From the NCBI GenBank assembly GCA_001931535.1, contig CP016211.1, positions 7,177,703-7,241,702 on the forward strand: 64,000 bases of DNA. The letters are read 5' to 3'. Shown here piece by piece: positions 37,807 through 46,787 of this stretch; within the stretch, counting starts at the first letter, position 1; every line of letters starts with the position of its first letter. The notes below the pieces were generated by a model, which was not told the origin of the DNA, made no database searches, and saw only the letters and a program-made list of their open reading frames with translations. The position numbers were made by a program, and so were the translations under genes. Source of the stretch: Minicystis rosea (GTDB taxonomy: Bacteria > Myxococcota_A > Polyangia > Polyangiales > Polyangiaceae).

Positions 37807-38991
37807 TCACTTGACGATGCAGGCGCTGATCTGGGGGACGCAGGCGGTTTGAGGGTCCTTGCCTTCGGCCGAGCTCATGAAGATGCAGCGGATGGCGTTG
37901 GAGACCTCTTTGGAGACGGCGGGGTCGGAGGCGGTGACACAGCCCATGACGTGCTTGAAGAAGTCGGGGGAGGTGGCGCCGGCCTGTACGCATTGCGCGG
38001 TCGCGGCGCAGGTGGCCGTGCCGGAGCCGACCCACTCGGCGCCGAGGGCGTTGGTCACGTCGGGGCGGTCCACGTCGGCCGAACAGGCGGCGGTCGCGCG
38101 ATCGACCGGGTAGTACGAGCCGATGAGCATGCACATCTCGTCGGTTGAGCGCGGGCCCTGGTAGATGGCCTGTTGGCCGGCGTTGTTGAACGAGCAGCGA
38201 TAATCGAGGACTTCGCCGGCCTTCACCTTGAAGCCCTGCTCGAAGCGCGCGACAGGCACGTTGGCCCAGGACGTGTTGGTGTAGAACGGCGCGGCGTCAC
38301 CCACGCGCGCCTCGTAGTCGACGCCGCGCGCGTGCATGTGCGATTGCGCGGTGGTGATGGTGATGTCGTTGTGCACGGGGCAGCGCATGCGCGCGTCGGC
38401 CTTCGATTGGGCATCGACCTTGATGAAGATGTTGTAGAGGAAGAGGACGTCGCCCTCCTCCTTCATCTCGGATTCGGAGATGGTGTGGAGCTTGATGCTC
38501 ACCGTCGGATCGAGCGCGTCCGCCGAGGCGTTGACGTAGTGCGCGTTCATGAGGAGCACCGCGTTGGCCGGGACGCGGACCGCGATGCCGGGCGGGAGAT
38601 CGACGGCCGAGTCGCCGTTGGCGTTCTGCGAGCCGGCGACGACGCGCGACACGTTCCACCCGTTGGTCGGCCCGTCCGAGCAGTCGAAGACGCCGCTCGT
38701 GTCGACCACGGTGCCGTCCGTCTTCGTCGTGGGAATGTCCGTGTACGGCGTCTCGTACAGAAGAACGTGATGGCTGCCTTGGGTGTAGTGGACCTCGTCT
38801 CGATTGATGAGCAGGCCGCCGGGCGGCGCTTTCACGAACTGGCAACGTTCGACCTCGTCCCCGGGATCGAGGTGGGTTTTGAGCTGGTATTCGACCGGCT
38901 GCGCGACCTCCCCCGGCGTCGTTTCCGACGAGCCACAGGCGGCGAGCGCAGGTAGGAAAAAGGCGGCGATCGTGAGCGTGCGAAGGCGCAT
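37807..38991 (-). CDS. Copper type II ascorbate-dependent monooxygenase-like lipoprotein
   Basis: 394 residues. Lipobox LPALAAC (Cys19). The ligands of the peptidylglycine hydroxylase-type copper sites can be traced: QGSHHVLLY (His pair), VLLMNAHYVN (His), AQSHMHARGVDY (His-x-His) and STDEMCMLIGSYYP (Met). The family hydroxylates substrates with molecular oxygen, two uncoupled coppers and ascorbate. A C-terminal extension of about 80 residues carries seven cysteines (CSADVD, CAATAQC, VMGCV, IRCIF, TACVPQISACIVK) not part of the core domain. Substrate unknown; the enzyme is presumably on the periplasmic or outer surface. Confidence 0.75.
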   Translation of the reverse strand: MRLRTLTIAAFFLPALAACGSSETTPGEVAQPVEYQLKTHLDPGDEVERCQFVKAPPGGLLINRDEVHYTQGSHHVLLYETPYTDIPTTKTDGTVVDTSGVFDCSDGPTNGWNVSRVVAGSQNANGDSAVDLPPGIAVRVPANAVLLMNAHYVNASADALDPTVSIKLHTISESEMKEEGDVLFLYNIFIKVDAQSKADARMRCPVHNDITITTAQSHMHARGVDYEARVGDAAPFYTNTSWANVPVARFEQGFKVKAGEVLDYRCSFNNAGQQAIYQGPRSTDEMCMLIGSYYPVDRATAACSADVDRPDVTNALGAEWVGSGTATCAATAQCVQAGATSPDFFKHVMGCVTASDPAVSKEVSNAIRCIFMSSAEGKDPQTACVPQISACIVK

Positions 38992-39307
38992 GGGAGATTC
39001 GATATAGGCTCCCGGAAGATCCGCTTCAACCCGGAACGCGCGATCTCCTCAGTCGCTCCACACGTTCGCACCAACCGTCCTGCTCGAAGCCGCAAGCATG
39101 GCAGCTCATCGCGCCCAGCGCGCGCGCCACTCGCGATCGAGCACCGCGAGGATGAGCGAGCCCACCCACTCTCCCTCGAGCGCACGCAGGGCGTGCGCCC
39201 CGAAGCCGCACGACGTCAACAAGAACTCACGTTTCTCGATGCTGCAACGTCAGGCCCGAAGCGGCGATACCTGCTCGTCCGCGAGGGTGGATCGCGGGGT
39301 GGTGGGG
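38992..39307. other. Intergenic stretch, nothing recognised
   Basis: Between the copper monooxygenase-like gene and the hairpins ending the BNR-4 gene. Short reading frames are Arg-rich and not convincing. Confidence 0.35.
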
Positions 39308-39354
39308 CCCCACCAGCTCTGCTGGTGGGGCGGCGGGGGCGCGTGCCCCCGCCG
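39308..39354 (-). terminator. Tandem hairpins directly after the BNR-4 gene
   Basis: Read on the minus strand, starting 5 bases after the stop: CGGCGGGGGC-ACGC-GCCCCCGCCG then CCCCACCAGC-AGA-GCTGGTGGGG, followed by CCCCACC. Both stems are perfect and abut, as in the pair after groL. Confidence 0.6.
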
Positions 39355-39359
39355 TGCGA

Positions 39360-40784
39360 CTAAGGCTCGATGAGGCCGACCACGTTTTGATCGAAGTTGA
39401 GCATGTTGCGGTATTTGCCGCGCAGCCAGAGGAGCGCGGTGTGGTCCTCCCATTGCGGGATGATGGGGCGGACGTTGTCCGTGGTCGAATCGCGGGTGAT
39501 CGGCGTCCACGTCCAGGTCGCGCCCATGTCGGTGGTGCGGCCGCGGAAGATCTCGTAATGGCGTTTGCCGTCGGCGCCGCTGATGAGCGCGTCGCCGCTC
39601 TCGGGGTCGGCGTCGGTGGAGATGTAAACGGTGTCCGGATCGCGCGGGTCCAAGGCCACGAGGCCGGTGTAATCGGCTTGATCGGCATAGAGGTGCCGGC
39701 CGGCATAGGACATCTCGTGCTGGTGCCATTTCATGCCGTCGAAGCGGGCGTAATGGTAGCGGTGATCGAGCCCGCCGCCTTCGCGCATGCTGCGCAGCAG
39801 GCCGCCGTCCACCTGCACCGAGAAGGCCGTGTAGGGGTTGCCGCTCCGATCGAGCTCGAGATCGACCGTCCAGGCCACGTGATCGACGTCGCCCTCGAAG
39901 ACGCGGGTGTACTCGACCGGGCTCGCGCCTTCGTCGTCGAAGACGTCTTCGTCGACCACGGCACCGAAGCTGTCGTGCACGGCGCCGCCGCGGACGAAGC
40001 CGTGATAGATGCTGTTGTCGTAGGCGATGGGATGGTCTTCGGTCGTCACGAAGTGAACGGCGTCGACGCCGTTGGACACGTAACGAACGTAGGGGCTCGC
40101 GCGGTGCTCGATGGGCGTGATCTTCTCGGCCTCCACGCCGGTCTCATCGGTCTTGTCCCAATAGAGGAGACGGCCGGAGACGGCAAAGGTCGGGTCGTCG
40201 GGAGACGCGGTGAGGAGCATGGGATTGTCGTCCCGAGCACGGGTGAAGTTGTAAATGCGGTTCGACTCCGCCGAGAGCATGAAGGTATTGGCGTAGGTGA
40301 CCTGCTTTTCGCCGGAGACCGCGATTCGCTGCTCCGGCTCCCATTCGCTGATGTCTCCGGGCCTCGTGGAGACGCGCCAGCGCATCACCCGATCCCGCGC
40401 GTGCCGCGTGTACGAGGCCAGGTAGCGGCCGTCGGGGAGCACGAGAATGGCGGCGGAGTCGTGATCGTCCGACTCCATCTCTGCGTGGAGCTTGAAGGTC
40501 GAGGTGGTGCGCGTGGCCGGATCGAAGGCGCTGATTTCGTTGTCGCCCGCGGTGCTGCCGTCGCGCGTGGTGCCGGCGACCGTGCCCACGAGGATGCGGC
40601 CCTCATCGACCACGCTCCGCGGGTCCATGAACCAGCACCAGCCGCCGTTTCGTTTGAGCACGACGAGATCACCGGCCACGTAATCGGGGTCGGTCGTGCC
40701 ACAGCCGCAGAGCAGAGCGCCGAGCGCGAGCAGCGAGAGGCCCGGAGCGGCGCGGGAGATTCGAAATGACGCGAGCTTCGGCAT
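39360..40784 (-). CDS. BNR-4 beta-propeller lipoprotein
   Basis: 474 residues. Lipobox LGALLCGC. The mature start NGGWCWFMDPRSVVDEGRIL is the BNR_4 signature; further blades show DDHDSAAILVLPDGRYLASY, DGMKWHQHEMSYAGRHLY and RGRTTDMGATWTWTPI (an Asp-box). Secreted BNR-4 seven-bladed propellers include polysaccharide lyases and sialidase-like enzymes; I cannot tell whether this one is catalytic. The gene stands alone and ends in the tandem hairpins. Confidence 0.8.
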   Translation of the reverse strand: MPKLASFRISRAAPGLSLLALGALLCGCGTTDPDYVAGDLVVLKRNGGWCWFMDPRSVVDEGRILVGTVAGTTRDGSTAGDNEISAFDPATRTTSTFKLHAEMESDDHDSAAILVLPDGRYLASYTRHARDRVMRWRVSTRPGDISEWEPEQRIAVSGEKQVTYANTFMLSAESNRIYNFTRARDDNPMLLTASPDDPTFAVSGRLLYWDKTDETGVEAEKITPIEHRASPYVRYVSNGVDAVHFVTTEDHPIAYDNSIYHGFVRGGAVHDSFGAVVDEDVFDDEGASPVEYTRVFEGDVDHVAWTVDLELDRSGNPYTAFSVQVDGGLLRSMREGGGLDHRYHYARFDGMKWHQHEMSYAGRHLYADQADYTGLVALDPRDPDTVYISTDADPESGDALISGADGKRHYEIFRGRTTDMGATWTWTPITRDSTTDNVRPIIPQWEDHTALLWLRGKYRNMLNFDQNVVGLIEP

Positions 40785-41010
40785 GAATCACCTTCGAAAT
40801 GGAGAGCGACATCCTAACCGAACGAATGCGCCGCCCGCGAGGGACGAAGCTCACTTCGCCTCCTCGATCGACGCACGTCGGAAAGACGGCGTGCGCACGC
40901 TCGCGACGATGCAATGGCCGGCGGAGGCCGCACATCTTGCGCGCTCCCGCGTCCTCGCCTGCTGCGCGTGGAGGCTCCATCCGGCGTGACATGGCCTATG
41001 CTGCGCGCGC

Positions 41011-42351
41011 ATGACCACCGAAGAGATGACGCCCCAAGCGCGTTGCGCCCGGGCGCGAGAGAAGCTCGCGCAGGGCCACGTGCAGGAGGCTTTTCGCGAG
41101 ATCCGCCCCGTCCTCGCCTACCCCGCCGCGCCCGAAGGCGCGGTGCTCCACGACGCGCTCGACGTGCTCCGCGAGGTCGGAGAAGAGCTCGTAGGTGATC
41201 ACTTCCGCGATCTGCTGGCCTGGGCGCGCGATCACAAGAACGATGCCGAGGCGCTCTACGACGCCGGCTACGCGCTCTACGAGCAGAAGCTCCACGATCT
41301 GGCGGCGGGGCTCCTCGCGCGCGCGAACCGCGTGGCGCCGGGGAGCACGACCATCGTCACCGAGCTCGCCGCCAACTTGGAGGCGCTCATGCTCCACCGG
41401 CACGCGGCCGAGGTGCTGCGCGCCTCGGGCCTCGTCGAGACGGACGCGATGTGCCGCTATCTCTACGGGTTCAACGCGCTCATGGCCGGCGAGGTCGACG
41501 CCGCGCGCCCCGTCGCCGAGGCGATGCGCAAGGTCGACGATCACAGCATGACGTACATGGGCAGCGCGCTCGCGGGGATGATCGCGCGCGCCGATGCCGT
41601 GCGATCCGTGACGAAGCTCGACGCCCGCGATCTCGCCGGCTGGCACTTGGCCATCAACGGCTCGGTGTTGCTTCATCTCTCGCCGCACGGCTTCGAGGAG
41701 CCGATGCGCGGCCGCTACGCCCTCGTCAACGACAGCTACGCGCGCATCCGCGAAGGCATCGAGCGCCTGCGGGTCGCGCTCGGCGCCGCCGGGATCGAGG
41801 CGCCGCGGGTGTTCGCGCTGCCCGATCGATCGAGCCGCATCGTGGGGATGGCGGCCGCGCAAATCCTCGGCGTTCCCTGCGATGTCTGGGCGCGCGGGGG
41901 CGATCGGGAGCCGGGGATCGTGGTGGCCTACGATCTGGATCTCGTCGGCAACGCGGACGTGCTCGAGCAGCTCCGCGATCACCGGCCCGGGCAGGTGCTC
42001 TTCGCGCACGCGTCGTGCTGGACCGATCCCTTCCCCTACGCGCCCGACGTGACGACGTACCTCTATCAGGTGAACACGGCGCCTTGGGACGGCGGGCAGA
42101 TGACCGTCGATCGCGAGACCAAGAAGATCACGAAGAGCGAGCCGGATCTCGCGCCCATCGAGGAGATCGCGGCCCGCATCGTGGCCGCGCCGAGCAACGA
42201 CGAGAGCGTGAGCACACGCGCCGAGCTCGCCGCGCTCGTGAGCGCCGCGCGCGCCGTCACGGGCGACGCGGCCGCGGGTTTGTTCCGCGCGAGCGGTCCG
42301 CGCATCCGGCAGCGCACGGGGTCGCCGGTGGCGAGCCATCGATTCGCGTGA
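41011..42351 (+). CDS. Helical-repeat protein of unknown function
   Basis: 446 residues, cytoplasmic. TPR-like helices in the N-terminal half (REKLAQGHVQEAFREIRPVL, AEALYDAGYALYEQKLHDLA), then a mixed domain with VLLHLSPHGFEEPMRGRYAL and GIVVAYDLDLVGNADVLEQL that resembles a nucleotide- or cofactor-binding fold without clear motifs. The last eleven residues (TGSPVASHRFA) are encoded by the left copy of a 42-bp direct repeat, so the original C-terminus may have been altered by the insertion event that made the repeat. Confidence 0.7.
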   Translation: MTTEEMTPQARCARAREKLAQGHVQEAFREIRPVLAYPAAPEGAVLHDALDVLREVGEELVGDHFRDLLAWARDHKNDAEALYDAGYALYEQKLHDLAAGLLARANRVAPGSTTIVTELAANLEALMLHRHAAEVLRASGLVETDAMCRYLYGFNALMAGEVDAARPVAEAMRKVDDHSMTYMGSALAGMIARADAVRSVTKLDARDLAGWHLAINGSVLLHLSPHGFEEPMRGRYALVNDSYARIREGIERLRVALGAAGIEAPRVFALPDRSSRIVGMAAAQILGVPCDVWARGGDREPGIVVAYDLDLVGNADVLEQLRDHRPGQVLFAHASCWTDPFPYAPDVTTYLYQVNTAPWDGGQMTVDRETKKITKSEPDLAPIEEIAARIVAAPSNDESVSTRAELAALVSAARAVTGDAAAGLFRASGPRIRQRTGSPVASHRFA

Positions 42352-42361
42352 GGGGAGCGCG
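42320..42361. repeat. 42-bp direct repeat, left copy
   Basis: Matches 43691-43732 over 42 bases with one mismatch (G at 42354, T at 43725). It overlaps the 3' end of the preceding gene including its stop codon. Confidence 0.9.
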
Positions 42362-42862
42362 GCGCGACGCCGCCATCGCCTCCGGGCCACGTTCCATCAG
42401 GCCGCCAGCACCGCGTCCCTCACCCGTGCGAGCACGGCAAGGAGCTCCTCCACCTGTGCCGAGGGGAAGATCCCGTCCGGGCCTTGGCGCGTGATGTCGG
42501 TGAACGCCGACTCGTAGAGCAGCGACGCGCTCCTGCCTGCGAAACCACCCCTCACCCCTCCCGCAGCACACACACCTCTACGCTGCGGGACCCTCCCCAC
42601 GTAGCGCAGCATACAGATCCCTCTGCTGCGGGACCCTCCCTGTGTCGCGCTGGATACGCATTTGTGTGCTGTTTGGCGTGATCGGTCCGATTCGGCGGCG
42701 ATCCGCCCCCCGAGCACGATCTCGACGCCCAACCGGAAGCCCCTTCCCTGGTGCGCACGCGGACCGAGCTTACGCTCTCCCCGTCGTGGCCCACTCGCCA
42801 TGACGCCACCAAGAACCCGCGACGAGCCGGCCCATCGAGCCGGCTCACGAAAGCGAGGATCC
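42362..42862. other. Low-gene stretch with a protein-fragment-like minus-strand frame
   Basis: About 500 bases. On the minus strand, 42397-42545 encodes SASLLYESAFTDITRQGPDG and continues ...DAVLAA before a stop; this has good coding character but no start, and looks like the 3' end of a truncated gene. Between 42570 and 42645 a GCTGCGGGACCCTCCC word occurs twice. Nothing else is recognised. Confidence 0.4.
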
Positions 42863-43642
42863 ATGAAGACGCCCAGCTTCAAGCAGCATTACGAGCGCTT
42901 TCTCCCGCGTGCACAGGCACTCTCGGAGGAAGAGGTCCAGATATGTCGCGCCGACGCGCGCGTCGCTTTCGTGAACCTCAAGGCCGGTGTCGAGAACGTG
43001 CTCGGCAGCGACGAGCAGGTCGCGTTCGTCGAAAAGCACCTCCCCGAGATCCCGCTTGCCGACGTGCGCGCGCTGCCAGATCTCGGCCGTGCGCTGATCT
43101 TCGCGACAGGCAAGGTCGTTGGTAGGGTCGCGAGCGCGCGTGAGATCGAGGCCAAGCTCGCGGCCATTCGCGAGCCGCGCGAGCAGATGCTCGACGTGGC
43201 CGAGGTGCTCGCCAAACGCGGGAAGCTCGACAAGGATCGGGTCGCCAAGATCCGCGCCGGGAGCGGCAAGTACGACAGCGCGCACGATGTCGTCACGCTC
43301 GTCGATCTGTTCGTCGAGAATGCGACCGCGCTCGCCGGGCAACACCCCTTCACGGCCAAGGAGCTCGATCACGCTCGCGTGGATGGCGAGTGGCTCCTCG
43401 AGCACCTCACCCCCGAAGGCGCGCGCGTCGAGAAGGCGAAGACGAAAGGCGCAGCCGAGGACGTGCGGGACCGGCTCTGGACGCTGATCGTGCGGCAGCA
43501 CCGCGCCTTGCGGAAGATCGGCTTCTACCTCTACGAAGACGAGCTCGACCGGTACGTGCCGCGGCTCCAGTCGCGCGTGCCCGGAGCCGCAGTCGAGCTC
43601 GAAGAAGAAGAACAACCCGAGCCGGCCCCCAAGCCGGCCTGA
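42863..43642 (+). CDS. Protein of unknown function inside the direct-repeat segment
   Basis: 259 residues, all-helical. N-terminus MKTPSFKQHYERFLPRAQAL, preceded by GCGAGGA. Repeated charged helices (IEAKLAAIREPREQMLDVAE, LTPEGARVEKAKTKGA), ending in an acidic/Pro tail (ELEEEEQPEPAPKPA). No enzyme motif or export signal. From memory it resembles a myxobacterial paralogous family of about 250-residue helical proteins; that is not verified. Gene and flanks are bounded by 42-bp direct repeats, which suggests recent acquisition or duplication. Confidence 0.7.
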   Translation: MKTPSFKQHYERFLPRAQALSEEEVQICRADARVAFVNLKAGVENVLGSDEQVAFVEKHLPEIPLADVRALPDLGRALIFATGKVVGRVASAREIEAKLAAIREPREQMLDVAEVLAKRGKLDKDRVAKIRAGSGKYDSAHDVVTLVDLFVENATALAGQHPFTAKELDHARVDGEWLLEHLTPEGARVEKAKTKGAAEDVRDRLWTLIVRQHRALRKIGFYLYEDELDRYVPRLQSRVPGAAVELEEEEQPEPAPKPA

Positions 43643-43690
43643 GCGACCCCGGCGCGCGTCGCAGCCTCCCACGAATCCGACAGCGAACGA

Positions 43691-43732
43691 GGTCGCCGGT
43701 GGCGAGCCATCGATTCGCGTGAGGTGAGCGCG
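43691..43732. repeat. 42-bp direct repeat, right copy
   Basis: Right copy of the repeat at 42320-42361; 34 identical bases, one mismatch, then 7 identical bases. Here it is intergenic, 48 bases after the stop of the gene at 42863. Confidence 0.9.
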
Positions 43733-44089
43733 TCGGACGCGTGCTCGCGTCCACGGACGCGCTTGCAAGATCGCTCCAGGTCGCCGACCGTGCCCGCGTC
43801 GCGTCCGGCATGGCCAAAGGATGGCGAACGAGTCGGCCCTGTTCGCACCGAGGACATGGTCCGACGTCGAGTCCCCGGTGGTGACCGTGCTCGTGGCTCC
43901 GTTGGCCTAGCACTCCTGCGTCATCGTAAGGCCCGAATTTGGCCGAGATCGCGGATGATCTTGGCTCAAGTTGCGGGAGTTCGCCCAACTCCGGGAAAGC
44001 TTCGGCTCGGGCCCACCTCGACATCTCTTGGGCGCGATTGAGCTTGAGGGGCCGTGAACTACCGAATGGGCGCGGCTGCCCAGCGGAGG

Positions 44090-44169
44090 CTGCAGGACCT
44101 TGTCCTCGAACGTGGGAATGCCGAGCGGCCTCGTCTCCGTTTTGATGATCGCCCAGCGTGGGGATGGTG
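44090..44169 (-). pseudogene. Group II intron reverse transcriptase/maturase fragment
   Basis: The minus strand reads RWAIIKTETRPLGIPTFEDK and then VLQ. RPLGIPTFEDKVLQ is the diagnostic early reverse transcriptase motif (RT0/RT1) of group II intron-encoded proteins. The match stops abruptly on both sides, so this is a short relic. The remaining 43733-44322 stretch holds nothing else that I recognise. Confidence 0.6.
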
Positions 44170-44322
44170 CCGCAGGCGAAGCCTGATCCGTCACGCGAGC
44201 GCGCTGACTCATGCGGTAGGTGCGGTTGTCAACCAACGATCAGCGAGGATCGCCGGACGACGACCCGCCGTGTGCGTCCTCCGCCTCGCCGAGGGCGCTT
44301 CTATCGCCGCCTCCGTGGTCGC

Positions 44323-44703
44323 TCATCTCCGCTGGTACACCGCCTCGATGTTGTACCCATCCGGATCGAGCACGTATGCCGCATAGTAGCCCGAGAAGTA
44401 GTGCCGGCGCGGGCCCGGCGGGCCGTTGTCACGCCCGCCTGCGGCGAGCGCCGCGCGGTGGAACGCGTCAACGGTGCTCTTGCTCCTCGCCGCGAAGGCG
44501 ACGTGTGCCGCCTGCGGAGCGGGCGTGCCGTGCTTGAGCATCAAGTACGTCTCGCCATCGTCGCCGAAGCCGTGCAGCGCCGCGTGCCCAGGGTGACCGT
44601 CGTACGTCACGACGTTCACATGACCGAGCGGCGCGAGCGCTCTCTCGTAGAAGCTCGCCGAGCGGGCGAGATCGCTCACCGTGATGACGACGTGGTCGAT
44701 CAT
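44323..44703 (-). CDS. VOC-family (glyoxalase-like) protein
   Basis: 126 residues: one VOC module with MIDHVVITVSDLARSASFYE, ALHGFGDDGETYLML, HVAFAARSKSTVDAFH and YYAAYVLDPDGYNIEAVYQ, the final Glu being a typical metal ligand. Members isomerise or cleave small reactive molecules such as methylglyoxal adducts, or bind antibiotics; specificity is not evident. It starts one base inside the stop of the alcohol dehydrogenase (TGATG), so they form an operon. Confidence 0.88.
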   Translation of the reverse strand: MIDHVVITVSDLARSASFYERALAPLGHVNVVTYDGHPGHAALHGFGDDGETYLMLKHGTPAPQAAHVAFAARSKSTVDAFHRAALAAGGRDNGPPGPRRHYFSGYYAAYVLDPDGYNIEAVYQRR

Positions 44704-45761
44704 CAGGCGCTCCTTTCCGCGAAGTGCGCGGCGACGTCGATCACGAACCGGTGACGCACGTCGCCGGCGGCGAGCCGCGCGAACGCCACGTCGACGTCGC
44801 GGAGCGCGACGCGCTCGATGTCGGCGACGATGCCGTGCTCGGCGCAGAACGAGAGCATCGCGCGGGTGTCGCGCATCGAGCCGATGTACGAGCCGGCGAT
44901 CCGCCGCCGCCCGGTGATCAGCGGGAACGCGCCGATCTCGAGCGGCTTCTCCGGCACGCCGAGGAGGACGAGCGTGCCGTCCACGTCGAGCAGCGCGAGG
45001 TACGCGCTCCAGTCGAGATCGGCGGACGCGGTCGTGAGGATCAAATCGAACGAGCCGGCCAGCGGAGCGAGCGCCGAGGGCTCCTGCGTCGCGACGTAGC
45101 GATGGGCTCCGAGGCTCCGCGCCTCCGCCGCCTTCACGGGCGAGCGCCCGAACGCGGTCACGTGCGCGCCCATCGCGACTGCCAGCTTCACGCCGAGGTG
45201 ACCGAGCCCGCCGATGCCGACGATCCCGACTCGCGTGCCGCTCTGCACGTTCCAGTGGCGGAGCGGCGAGAACATCGTCGTGCCAGCGCAGAGGAGCGGC
45301 GCCGCGGCGTCGAGCGGGAGCGCGTCGGGGATGGCCGCGACATGGTCGGCCTTCACGACGATCGACTCCGAGTACCCACCATGGGTCGGCGCGCCGGAGC
45401 CGGGCTCGGATCCGTTGTACGTGAGGACGAGGCCGGGGCGGTACTGTTCGAGCGCGTCGTCGCGCATCTGGGAGGCCGCGCACGAATCGACGAAGCAACC
45501 CACGCCGACGCGATGCCCAGGCGCGAACGTCTCCACGCCCGCGCCGACGGAGGTGATGGTGCCGGTGATCTCGTGGCCGGGCACCATGGGGAACCGCGAC
45601 GTGCCCCAGGCGTCGTTGGCGAGCGAGACGTCGGTGTGGCAGATGCCGCAGTGCTCGATGCGGATCGCGACGTCATCGTCGCGGAGCGCGCGGCGCTCGA
45701 AGGTGAACGGCTGGAAGCGCTGGCGAGGCGCATGAACGGCGAAGCCTCTCGTCATCGTCAT
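44703..45761 (-). CDS. Zinc-dependent alcohol dehydrogenase lacking structural-zinc cysteines
   Basis: 352 residues, medium-chain dehydrogenase of the YahK/cinnamyl-alcohol type. Catalytic zinc: CGICHTDVS (Cys), VPGHEITG (His-Glu) and LLCAGTTMF (Cys). NADP-binding GIGGLGHLGVKLAVAMGAHV. The structural zinc lobe is altered: the usual four-Cys segment reads CFVDSCAASQMRDDALEQYR, keeping one of the four spaced cysteines. Co-translated with the VOC gene and divergent from an AraC-type regulator, which likely controls it. Probably reduces aldehydes; substrate unknown. Confidence 0.9.
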   Translation of the reverse strand: MTMTRGFAVHAPRQRFQPFTFERRALRDDDVAIRIEHCGICHTDVSLANDAWGTSRFPMVPGHEITGTITSVGAGVETFAPGHRVGVGCFVDSCAASQMRDDALEQYRPGLVLTYNGSEPGSGAPTHGGYSESIVVKADHVAAIPDALPLDAAAPLLCAGTTMFSPLRHWNVQSGTRVGIVGIGGLGHLGVKLAVAMGAHVTAFGRSPVKAAEARSLGAHRYVATQEPSALAPLAGSFDLILTTASADLDWSAYLALLDVDGTLVLLGVPEKPLEIGAFPLITGRRRIAGSYIGSMRDTRAMLSFCAEHGIVADIERVALRDVDVAFARLAAGDVRHRFVIDVAAHFAERSA

Positions 45762-45884
45762 GCCCGATAACGTAGGCGTCGCGGCCCGCTTCGTCTGTCC
45801 ACGTTCCTACGCGCGTCTTGCACGATCCTGCAAATCGGCGAGTTGCGAGGCTCGTCGGGCGCGAATAGGCTCGCCGATCCAGCC
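45762..45884. promoter_or_regulatory. Divergent control region ADH-VOC / AraC
   Basis: 123 bases between divergent genes. A 6-bp inverted repeat CGTAGG / CCTACG separated by about 29 bases lies near the dehydrogenase start and could be part of the AraC-type operator; this is only suggestive. Confidence 0.3.
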
Positions 45885-46787
45885 ATGGCCCCACGTGCCG
45901 ACGCCTACCGAGAGCTCACCGAGCTCGTCGACAAGCACGCTCGGAGCGACGGTGAGAACACGACCGCGATCGATGATCTCTTCCTCAGCCGTACATCCTC
46001 GCCGACGCAGCCGATCCACGTGGTGCAATGGCCATGCTTCGCGCTCGTCGCGCAAGGCGCGAAGAGTGTCGCCGTCGGCGCGGAAGTCGTCGAGTACGGC
46101 GTGGGCGACTTCCTCGTCGTGGCGCTCGATCTGCCGGTCGTGTCCCGGGTGGTTCAGGCGACACCGGCGCGGCCGAACCTGGGCATCGGCCTCGCGATCG
46201 ATCGCGACCGGCTCGCGAACGTGCTCCGGCGTGTCGAGCCCGGAAACCTCCCACCCGCTCCGGGCACGTCCCTCTGCGTAGAGGTGAGCCGCGCGTCCTC
46301 GGACCTGCTCGATGCCACGCTCCGGCTCCTGAGGCTGCTCGACAGGCCGCGCGACATCGCGGTGCTCGCGCCGCTCGTAGAGGAGGAGATCCTCTACCGC
46401 TTGCTCGTCGGTCCGGCCGGCGCTGCCCTCCTCAACGTGGCGTGTGCCGGCTCGTCGCGCGATCACGTCGTCTCTGCGGCGCGATGGATCCGCGAGCACC
46501 TCGCGACCGACCTGAGCATTCCGGCGCTCGCGGCGAGCGTCGGGATGAGCGTGTCGTCGCTCCATCACCACTTCAAGACGGCGACCGGCTTGTCTCCGCT
46601 CCAGTATCAGAAGCAGCTTCGACTCAACGAGGCGAGGCGCCTCCTGCTGACCGAGCGCCTCGACGTCGCGAGCGCCGGCCACCGCGTGGGATATCGCAGC
46701 GCCGCGCAGTTCAGTCGCGAATACGCGCGCATGTACGGGATTTCGCCGCGACGCGACGTCGAGCGCACGAGCGATCGGAGCAGGTAG
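45885..46787 (+). CDS. AraC-family transcriptional regulator
   Basis: 300 residues. The N-terminal AraC_N-type ligand-binding region (HVVQWPCFALVAQGAKSVAV, VGDFLVVALDLPVVSRVV) precedes two HTH motifs: LSIPALAASVGMSVSSLHHHF and LDVASAGHRVGYRSAAQFSR, with the conserved linker TGLSPLQYQKQLRLNEARRL. The start is the ATG before APRADAYREL; an upstream in-frame ATG at 45843 is less likely. This class (with AraC_N) is typically paired with adjacent aldehyde or alcohol dehydrogenases, as here. Confidence 0.92.
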   Translation: MAPRADAYRELTELVDKHARSDGENTTAIDDLFLSRTSSPTQPIHVVQWPCFALVAQGAKSVAVGAEVVEYGVGDFLVVALDLPVVSRVVQATPARPNLGIGLAIDRDRLANVLRRVEPGNLPPAPGTSLCVEVSRASSDLLDATLRLLRLLDRPRDIAVLAPLVEEEILYRLLVGPAGAALLNVACAGSSRDHVVSAARWIREHLATDLSIPALAASVGMSVSSLHHHFKTATGLSPLQYQKQLRLNEARRLLLTERLDVASAGHRVGYRSAAQFSREYARMYGISPRRDVERTSDRSR

